The translations under genes were made by a program, and so were the position numbers. Below are positions 56,129 through 64,000 of a stretch of DNA of 64,000 nt, piece after piece. Under the pieces are notes generated by a model that was not told the origin of the DNA, did not search any database, and worked only from the letters and a program-made list of their open reading frames with translations. The number at the start of each line of letters is the position of its first letter. Positions within the stretch are counted from its first letter, which is position 1. Source of the stretch: Cantharellus purpuraceus (Eukaryota; Basidiomycota; Agaricomycetes; Cantharellales; Hydnaceae); the NCBI GenBank assembly GCA_025174535.1, contig JALBUN010000045.1:124001-188000 (forward strand), read 5' to 3'.

Positions 56129-57094
56129 CTGGGAGATGGACTAAGGTCTAAAGGCTATAGACCTTTAGACCTGGACCACAGTGACCGCCATGCCGCGCCG
56201 GCAGATCACATGATCCCTTTGATCGAAGGTTGAGCTGAAAGTGAGGCACGAGCTGACCAAGCTCAAACATCGCTGCCTAAGCCTTGCACCCCCCCCCCTT
56301 CACCTCAGCAGTAGAATTCTTCCTCTATTTTCTCTCTCCTACGGTCATCTTAGGAGCGCGCGCAGGTGAACTGAAGTCTCGCGCTCAGTTGTAAATCCTT
56401 GTCGCGTCTTCCTTTCTTTTGGACTAGCATTTCATCTTTGGCTAAGCTCATGCACGCCGTGCAGGCATACCCTGCGCTTATCGATCATTTTGATTTGCAT
56501 TGCTTAACACTGTTCTGTCAGCTCATAGCTGCACTGAGGGAGCGTTCAAGTCACTCGATGTACAGGACCTCCAGCAACCTTGCCTCCTCGCATTCAAACA
56601 TTTCTAGCAGCTGCAGTTTCTCTTGACAAACAATGACGCTTTTCCGAGTGTTCTCTGAGTTAGGAGGGAACACATGTCTCTGCGCTTCACCTCGGTGAGA
56701 TAGCTACAATCGATTACCCCTGCCTCCAGCTCTCTATGACTTTTATCCACCCACTCGTGTCTGCCTGGGGCGCAGCATAGCATCCACTGTGGTCCTGGAT
56801 CATCGGCAGAAGAACGTGTAGTGGCATGGACTGTAGTTGTGTTGGTTGACCCTGAAACTGGTGCAGGTTGCAAAGTAGCCGTCTGTAGGACAGGCTGGAC
56901 GTGTCTCTGAATCATTTACAAGTCAGCGTATTTATATACATATTGTATGTGAATATAGAGGTAGGTGGGATGTGTAGTGGATGTCTATGGCGTTAGTGGG
57001 TGTCCATGGTGTTAGTGGATGTCTATGGCGTTAGTAGGTGTCTATGGTGTTGGTCTAAGGTCTCTAGACCTTTAGACCTTACACCATCTCCCAG
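56129..57094. mobile_element. 966-bp element with ~26-bp terminal inverted repeats
   Basis: The left end CTGGGAGATGG-ACT-AAGGTCTAAAGG and the right end (reverse complement) CTGGGAGATGG-TGT-AAGGTCTAAAGG match except for the central triplet. Subterminal TAGACCTTTAGACC motifs are also inverted. No transposase ORF is recognised, so it is non-autonomous. I see no clear target duplication. The interior contains a short tandem repeat (GTTAGTGGATGTCTATGG type, 56975-57050). Confidence 0.7.
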
Positions 57095-57748
57095 CGGTGC
57101 GGATTCACTGATCAATTTGTCAACTGTCACGGTGGGACACTGGCATGTGCTGCAATTTTCAAGGCATCCAGCTACATATTCCTTGCATAGAGCTAGAATC
57201 CCTGGATGTTCAAATCAGATCTCTTGCATGTCTTCGATTCTTCCTTCGTCGATAGATAGGATATTGTTCAAGACGCCTCCTAATCCCATATAATCAGTAG
57301 AACAATCTGAAAGCTTGCCTAGGACGTACATAGTGCGTTAGACACTTTTCCCAGACCGCTTGGTGAAAGACTCGGTTGATATGCTAATGGACGGTCGACA
57401 CAGGTCTGGAATGGAAGTTCCACTGCAAGCATTAAAGCTATTAATTCCATAGGGACCTGAAGAGACAGCGCCAAAATATCCCTTGGGATTAGTTTCCTCA
57501 AATCTTTGGCCACTATAACATCTTTGCAGCCGCAGTCCGGGGCTAGCATCATCCCAATGCGAACAAGTTTCCAGAACTTCTAGACTGTCTCCCGACTGCT
57601 GTGCAATGTCACCCAGTGATTTCACTTTGTCCGGGACAACCCTCTCACAGATCAAAGCTGTGCACGTCGAAATGTTGAAACCTATGCATGTAGGGAGACC
57701 GCACATACATATTAGAATATTGACGCAAGGATTACTCCCTCCGCATGC
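57095..57748. other. Region between the TIR element and reductase 3
   Basis: A minus-strand ORF (57338-57706, 122 codons) contains CERVVPDKVKSLGDIAQQSG followed by Cys-rich sequence. The pattern is faintly LysM-like but has no flanking exons I can join. I do not call a gene. Confidence 0.25.
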
Positions 57749-58873
57749 TCAATAACCCAAACTCTTCCCAAGGTCAACGAGACTCTGCTCCAGGCCGATC
57801 CATCCACCAAGAATATTTGTGGATGCACTAATATCCATCTTTTGCGTATACACTTCATCCCCCTCGAGGTCCTCTGGAATCTGCGCATTTGGAAAGTTTT
57901 TGCGGAATATATCGAATACCTGATTCCACGTGAACGGTTCAGCATTGGCAAAGAATCTTTTTCCCCCCATGGAAGGAGTTGTCAGGGCCAGAAGGTGTAG
58001 TCTTCCGCAGTCGCGAACGTCGACGAACCACTCTGTTTGGAGAATGAGAATGTCGGTTCACGAACTTGAGGAGAAGCTGGATGACTCACGGGGTGGGATT
58101 ATTCTTGACCAGCTCGTGTCGTTTCTCAATCCAGCTGACGCCCATTCTGCTGTTGTGGCCAGTCCGCCATGCAGCATCGGCCCTATGTTGGTCCCCGGCA
58201 GTATGGATACCAAGTCAAGTGAAGCCTGTCAGCCATATCAATCTAAGCAAGACTCAGTTGAGGTGCTGCCACAAACCTCCTTCGCAAACTCCCATGCTGC
58301 TTTCTCCGCCCTCGTTTTTGCCGCAGAATACGGGAGAAAGAAGGATGCCTTTTTCAGTATAGGGTCATTCTCCACGGACAAGTGTTTTTCGACGATCTCT
58401 ACGACTTCGTCGTTCCAATCGTCTGGCGTCAATACTTTGTCTCGCTGCATCGGAGCCGTTATCACGGCGTCCACCGATGACGTCAAGACCACTCTTTTGA
58501 TGGACGAATATTTCCTTGCAGCACGAAGTACGGAGAGCGTCGTTGCGATTGCCTCCGCTATAATTTCATTGTCCTGGAACATTTCGAGATTGAGTGCTGC
58601 ATGAACGACACCATCGACGTCTTTAAGTGCCGCCGTCCATTGTTCCTCGGAATTTAGGTTGTCGACGATGACGAATTCGAGGCGTCGATCGAGTTGGGAC
58701 TCGGGGATACCTTGATTCACGTAGCCCGCCTTGAGGGATTCGGCGCGAGCCCATGAACGGACTGTTCCGCGAACACGGTGGCCACCTTTGAGAGCGTATA
58801 GCCCAATGTGTGAAGCAATGTAGCCACTTATTCCTGTGATGGTGATCAACGAGTTAGGTTGGAGAGCGGGCAT
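57749..58873 (-). CDS. NAD(P)H-dependent reductase 3, 3 exons
   Basis: Paralogue of reductases 1 and 2. Exons 58873-58277, 58225-58090, 58032-57749; 338 aa, open throughout. Motifs: ITGISGYIASHIG, RGTVRS, LTSSVDAV, YSAAK; C-terminal WFVDVRDCGRLH. It differs most in the substrate-side exon 2 (LATTAEWASAGLRNDTSW) and in the segment NDEVVEIVEKHLSVENDP, so its substrate may differ from that of the other two. Upstream sequence is shared with reductase 2 (58874-59150). Confidence 0.9.
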
Positions 58874-59150
58874 TGTGTCGAAAATACTGTATGATCCATA
58901 GGCGTAGGTTTCTCGCCTTTTAAACCAGTGAAGCGGATTACAGAGAGGGCCCTTGATCGTTTTTTTGCACCGGCAACAAGTTGGATTGCGTGAAGATCAT
59001 GATAAGCGTCTCCTCATTCGGCTTGAACCGATGCCACCTGACGGAATGAGATTGTGTCATTCGCAGTGTTCCAGCTAGGTTGTTCTAATCCGGTACGCCG
59101 CTCTATCCATCTCTGTAACGAAAATGGTGCCCTCACTCTACGCACCGTAA
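58874..59150. promoter_or_regulatory. Duplicated upstream region of reductase 3
   Basis: Copy of 55365-55640 with few changes. The TTTAAAAGG box is at about 58915-58923. Confidence 0.6.
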
Positions 59151-59489
59151 TCTATTATAAAAAGTCTATTATATGGCCTTTTAGGCGCTGTAGAGGCGCT
59201 CAACAGACGCCGAACAGGCGCCATGATTACCTGATATCAGCTAAGCACAGGTCATGTGACAAGTCGCGCCACGCTGTTCAGTGCGCGCTTGCGAATCGAA
59301 AATTTTCATTCGCTTTCTACCCCTGACCCTCACAAGCTTGCTGTCCACAATCGGTCGCTGCCATCGCTCTCTGCTGTCACTTTCTGTTGCTATTGCTGTC
59401 TACAAGCCGCTCTATCTGTCCCTGTTGCTGTATATATCTGTCGCGCTCTCTGTCACTGTCGCTACAAGCTGTAGCTGACCACTGGCTCG

Positions 59490-60610
59490 CTGTACCCCCT
59501 CAAGCCCGCACTCGCACTCGGGCCCCCTCCAGCTCACACTTGCGCCTCCTCCAGCCCACTCGCGTTCGCGCTGCACCCGCACTCGCGCCCCTCCAGCCCA
59601 CACTCGTGCCGACCCCAGCCCATACTCGCATTCGACTTGCATCCGCACCCGCCGCGCCGCCCCCAGCGTCCGTACTCGCGCCCCCGCATCCGCACTCGCG
59701 CCGCCTCCAGTCCACACTCGCGTCCGTACCCGCACTGACGCCCCCTCCAGCCCCCACTCGCGTTCACGTCGCACCCGCACTCGCGCCCCTCCAGCCCTGA
59801 TTCGCGTCCGCACTTGCGCCCCCTGGCCGTAGGTACTCTATATATCTCCGGCGATTCAGAGATCGCGAGTGACGTGCACCACGCGCCGTCCTTTTTCATG
59901 AACCCCACCATCGAGTTCGCGCCCACCGAGCACGGTGGACGTCCCACCTGCCGGGGGCGCAAGTTCAGCATCTGGCGCATCCCCTTGAAAGGTACCTGCA
60001 CCCGCCGCACTCGCACCCGCCCCCTCCAGTCCTGGCGGAATTTTTTGGTTCGCTTTCTACACCCAACGATCTCCACAAGCCGCTGTTGCGGCCCACAATG
60101 TGAGTGACTTGGTGTATATAACTAACTATGGTTGTAGGTACTCTATATATTGCCGGCGATTCAGAGATGAGTGAGGATTGGAGAGGGTGCGAGTGCGGGC
60201 TAGAGGGGGGCGCAGGTGGGGACACGAATGTGAGCTGGAGGGGGCGCGAGTGTGAGCTGGAGGGGGCGCGAGTGCGGGTTAGAGGGGGCGCGAGTGCGAG
60301 TCAGACGCGAGTGTGGGCTGGAGGGGCGCGAGTGCGGGCTAGAGGGAGCGCAAGTGCGAGTCGGATTCTGGCCTGCCCTGGGTGGCAGATGGGCTGGAGG
60401 GGGCGGGTCCGAGTGCGGCAGGTGCAAGAGGGGCGGGTGCAGGTACCTTTCTCAGGGGGGTGCACCTGGCGCTGAACTTGCGCACCCAGCAGGTGGGACG
60501 TCCACCGCGCTCGGCGGGCGCAAATTCGATGGTGAGGTTCATGTGCGGCGCAAGGGGCGTTGAAAAAGGATGGCGCGTGGTGCACGTCACTCGACACCCC
60601 TGCACCTGCG
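59490..60610. repeat. GC-rich minisatellite block with inverted symmetry
   Basis: 59490-59830 is made of variable units around CCCACACTCGCGCCCCCTCCAG. 60175-60370 holds the same unit in reverse complement. 59835-60010 (ending in GTACCTGCACCCGC) is repeated inverted at 60420-60600. Long ORFs here (up to 180 codons) are Arg/Gly/Pro or Ala/Pro repeats on all strands and are artefacts of the repeat. No gene is called. Confidence 0.75.
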
Positions 60611-61458
60611 CCCTCTCTAGCCCACACTCGCGCTGCCGCACTCGCATGGTTGTCCGACTCGCACTCGCGCCCCCTATCCCATACCCCCTCCAGCCTGCAT
60701 GCATGCCCGCTGACGTGCACCGTGCTGTCCCGCCACCCAGTCCGTCCCCTCCGCCCCGCCAGCGTCCACCCCGGCGACGGCGCATACGGTGTGTCCCGCG
60801 GCGACTCGGACGACTACCGCCGCCGTGATGACGGCCCGGAGGAGGCACTAGCGCCCGTACTCGCACCTGCTATACTTGCCCCTGCCCTGCACGCGCAACA
60901 TGTATTTAGTGAAAAATTGTTTAATTACTTTACTCAAAGAGTTATTTAGAGATTAATAAGATTTAATTAAGTTGACAAACGCTGAGGACAAATGGAAAAT
61001 AAAAATGACATGAGAGAGATTTGAACCTGCAGCAAAACAGGAAAGACGCATGCAGTCAACCACTGATGTAAGAGACATAGGGGGGTGCCTGACATCACGC
61101 TATATATTATAGGGGTTTGTCTCAAGTACCACCAAAGGAATATGTATGGACAGATCAGAGGAGGGTTGGAAATTTGATGTGGTGTATCTGAGTGCATCTG
61201 ACAAACATGTACACATCTGAAATCACACATACACATCCAAATCAACACATACACACCCATGGTGACCTCCTGAACCCAACAGATGCAATGACCACTTGAA
61301 CCCACCAGATACAATGACCACCTGAAACTCCACCAGACTGAGATGACCACTTATACCCATCAGACACAGTGACCACTTGAACCCATCCTTATATGATGTG
61401 TGCATACTGTGCGTAAAAGCACTTCCTAACCCATGTGTAAAAGCATGTCCTAACCTGC
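60611..61458. other. AT-richer region with a degenerate ~30-bp repeat
   Basis: 61250-61390 contains imperfect units of the type ATGACCACTTGAACCCACCAG. 61005-61085 (minus strand) has a tRNA-like B-box (GGTTCAAATC) about 35 nt after TCAGTGGTTGACTG, but no tRNA fold. No coding region. Confidence 0.4.
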
Positions 61459-62058
61459 TGTTATGCACTAGGTCCATCAGAGAGTTGGACTTTGGGGTTG
61501 GAGTCAGAGTGGGGGTCAGGGTGTGTAGTGGGGGTCAGGGTGTGTAGTGGGGGTCAGGGTGCATGGTGGGGGTCAGAATGGACTTGGCTTCAGCTTATGT
61601 GCTGCACCCTCACTAATACCTGTGTCTGAGATTTCAGAGACAGAGTATGACTTAGATAGTTTAGATCAGCTTAGGAGCTAGGCATGATTCAATATTCAAA
61701 CTGGGGAATGAAGTCTCCAGTAGTACAACTTGAATACATATTTGAAATCTAATAATAATTACTTCAGTGATGGATCTCCAAGGCTGGTGGCCTTATGTGA
61801 ATGTGTCCAAGTCCAACAGGGATGGATGTCTAGGTTCCTATGGTGATACTGATGCATCAATCGGAACTGGAGGCAGATGAGCATGATCAACTGTGATAAT
61901 CAGACAGATTAATCAGAACTGGAGGCGGATGAGTGAGATTGACAGTGAGGATTGGACGGACTGATGTGATGGTTTCCAAATGGAGTATAGATTTCATATG
62001 CACAGGGATCTGGGTGGATCGGATGGGGATCTGGGTGTTACTAAATATAGTCATAACA
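61459..62058 (-). repeat. LTR-A, longer variant, 3' LTR of a gypsy copy
   Basis: Standard ends (TGTTATGAC-like end and GCATAACA on the minus strand). It is longer than others because of small internal tandem duplications (GGGGGTCAGGGTGTGTAGT; AACTGGAGGCAGATGAG). Confidence 0.8.
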
Positions 62059-62182
62059 GTATCTCTCCATCAAGGCTGAGGCCTCAGGTCTGTGGATTGA
62101 GATGGTTGGGTGCAGTTGGAGTTACACTGGGGGGTCTGGATACATATAAAAGGAGGGGCATGTTGAGGTCTTATCCTCAATG

Positions 62183-62807
62183 ATGTTGAATCCTTTGGCA
62201 AATATGAGTGTGGCTGAGCTCAAGCAATTGCTCCTGGCCCAATGGAAAGAAGAGGAGGAAGAATAGAAGTGGAAGGAGGAGGAGGCAGAACAGAGGTGGA
62301 AGGAGGAGAAGGAGGTGGAACAGAGACAGAAGGAGGAGGTGGTGGTGGAACAGAGACAGAAGGAGGAGGAGGAGATAGAACAGAGATGGAAGGAGGAGAA
62401 GGAAGTGGAGTGGAGACAGAGGGAGGAAGAGGCAAAGGCAGAGTAAGCATGCAAGGTCAAGGAGCTTGCAGCCATGATGGAGGCTGCGAGGCTGAAGGAA
62501 GTGGAGGAACAGGCACAAACTAGAGTGACTAGTCAACCAGGGAGTCTGAGCATGCCAATATGGATGCAGACCCCTGAGGTTGTGATTATGTTGGTCACAC
62601 AGACAGAGTTGAGCCATCTGACACCTGCTCCACTGGCAGACTCACTGGTGTGTTCGTGACCATGGCTGTTGTTTACAGCAGGTGTGGCCAAAGAAGATGA
62701 TGCAGTGGAGGTGGAGAAGGCAGAAGCAGAAGTGGACCCTGATGCAGACATGGAGCTCAACACAAATGTAGAGCCTGAGGTGGGTGTGAATTTCAGGACA
62801 GATGTGG
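62183..62807 (+). pseudogene. ORFX copy at the right edge, N-terminal part
   Basis: TATA box (TATAAAAG at 62145) 38 nt before ATG 62183, the same layout as copies 1 and 2. MLNPLANMSVAELKQLLLAQ is followed by the Glu/Lys/Arg repeat, the MMEAARLKEVEEQ helix and the acidic part. Stops occur in the repeat and spacer. It is cut at 62807 by LTR-B, so the Cys cluster is not in the window. Confidence 0.65.
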
Positions 62808-64000
62808 TGTCAGTTCACTTATGGAATAGATCCTATAAGCCTGCATGCAATGGTCCTAGCAAACAGACAGTGTGTAATGCAGTTGTTCAGCATGCCAAGA
62901 ATTGTCAGGCCAAGGGATAGTACTGGGTGATCGGCAAGTGTAATAGTACACTGTGTTTGGTGAGGGTGATTGAAAGGGCACTGTCAAGATGATTTATAGT
63001 GCTCTGTGGTTGGAAGATGAGGATGAGCAAGAGGGATGGTCAAGATGGTAGAACATGCTCTGTGACTGGAAGATGATGTGGAACACAGTTAGGAGGTATG
63101 CAAAAGTTGATTTCAGGAGATACGACCTCTTAGTAGGGGAGAGAAATCTGATTGTTGAACCAAGGTGTTTTACCTCAGTGTAGAGCTGATGGATTGGGAT
63201 GTAGAGCATAGAGCATAGACTTAGAGCATGGACTTTGACTTTAGAGCATTGGCTGAAAACTTGTTGATTGATTCCAAAGGTGAAAACTAGCACCCTTTTA
63301 TATACAAATCCCCAGGGCACAACAACACAATATTCGGAGCAAATGATGTGATATGATGCAAGAAATGCTGATCAAGCCAGCTGACAAAGCATGTGAAGTT
63401 GAACTACTAATGGGGAAATCATGGAGAAATGAAGTGACAGATAGGGGTAATCTTTGTAAGACTAGGAGGTGATGAGTAATAAACAAACCAAAAATAGAAC
63501 AAGGATGAGTAAATCATGAATTAAAAGATGAAACAGGGGTGAGTCATATAAAAGAGCAATAGAAACATCTACCAATACCATCTTCCCTATGGCTCCAAAG
63601 ATAAGTCAACCCTGAGTCACATGAGGACTTCAGTCAGCAACCACAACAAATACTCCTTATTGTCTTAGTGATCCATCTCCATATGGTATCCCATTCCAAG
63701 GATATTCGGTCCCTTTGCCTGACATGATGTAACCTGAGTCAGATTGAAGTGGGAGGATAGGTTGGTGATGGTGACTGAAACTCTACCTCACGTTCAACTC
63801 TTTATCCGTGCTACAATATAGAGGCGAAATGCTGAGGAATGTATATGGTTCAATGGAATTGTGAAAAGAATATGGGATTGCCAATGGCATAAGAGAGACA
63901 TGGTGAGGATCTTGGATGTTGAAAGAGTTTTGGAAGTATTTTGGCACATGGAGGTGCTTAACATGCCCATGGAGCTTGGCATATTTTTGATAGTCCTCCG
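62808..64000 (-). repeat. LTR-B, running off the right edge
   Basis: Its end GAACTGACA is at 62808, flanked by GTGG (62804-62807), the same target type as the copy at 19042. About 1.2 kb are visible with the TATA box near 63295. The other end is beyond the window. Confidence 0.8.

Noticed and set aside
59412..60866. Long ORFs (up to 180 codons) on both strands
   Set aside because: They are low-complexity Arg/Gly or Ala/Pro products of a GC-rich minisatellite, open in several frames at once, with no domain or intron structure.
61005..61085. A functional tRNA gene
   Set aside because: A B-box is present, but acceptor and T stems do not pair and no proper anticodon arm can be drawn.

Overview
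The window looks like a TE-saturated chromosome segment of a filamentous fungus, most probably an agaricomycete basidiomycete. The host genes are split by many short introns (about 48-75 nt, GT...AG). The tailoring enzymes are of fungal type. Most of the rest is nested LTR retrotransposons, a LINE and solo LTRs. I cannot name the species. All family names used here (LTR-A, LTR-B, LTR-D, repeat C, M-repeat, ORFX) are my own labels.

Host genes, left to right: a complete cytochrome P450 (6013-8567, +, 16 exons); a complete AdoMet-dependent O-methyltransferase (26729-28722, +, 13 exons); and three complete, similarly oriented NAD(P)H-dependent reductases of the dihydroflavonol-reductase type (52265-53390, 54238-55364, 57749-58873, all -, three exons each), with a decayed fourth copy between the first two. 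I could reconstruct an uninterrupted reading frame through every intron of these five genes. All are typical tailoring enzymes, so they may be remnants of one metabolic cluster spread out by transposons, but no backbone synthase is present.

Transposons: the dominant family is a Ty3/gypsy chromovirus with ~0.5 kb LTRs (LTR-A), 5-bp target duplications and gag, PR, RT, RNase H, IN and chromodomain. It also carries, between the chromodomain and the 3' LTR, an extra gene in antisense (ORFX) with its own TATA box. ORFX encodes a Glu/Lys-rich coiled coil followed by a Cys6 motif with Zn2Cys6 spacing. One full-length copy (14416-24591, TSD TAGTA) is inserted in a LINE and has itself been hit by two solo LTR-A and one LTR-B. 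Other copies lie at 26-3357, 29024-35948, 43769-46425, 47859-48913 and 61459-62807. Two copia fragments and a 717-bp inverted repeat complete this part. The retroelements show many CpG to TpG/CpA differences between copies, and stops at former CGA codons.

The most unusual part is 36484-43768. It is a very AT-rich ~7.3 kb unit bracketed by 565-bp direct repeats that themselves have inverted ends. It holds a Harbinger/DDE_4-like transposase followed, one frame away, by a chromodomain. With it are a repeat-built coiled-coil protein with an RS-like tail, a protein with a C-terminal membrane segment, and several small unknown proteins on both strands. Its frames are open while the surrounding retroelements are decayed, so I infer it is young, possibly foreign. 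The right end (59.4-61.4 kb) is GC-rich minisatellite DNA with partial inverted symmetry, followed by another LTR-A/ORFX/LTR-B stack running off the window.
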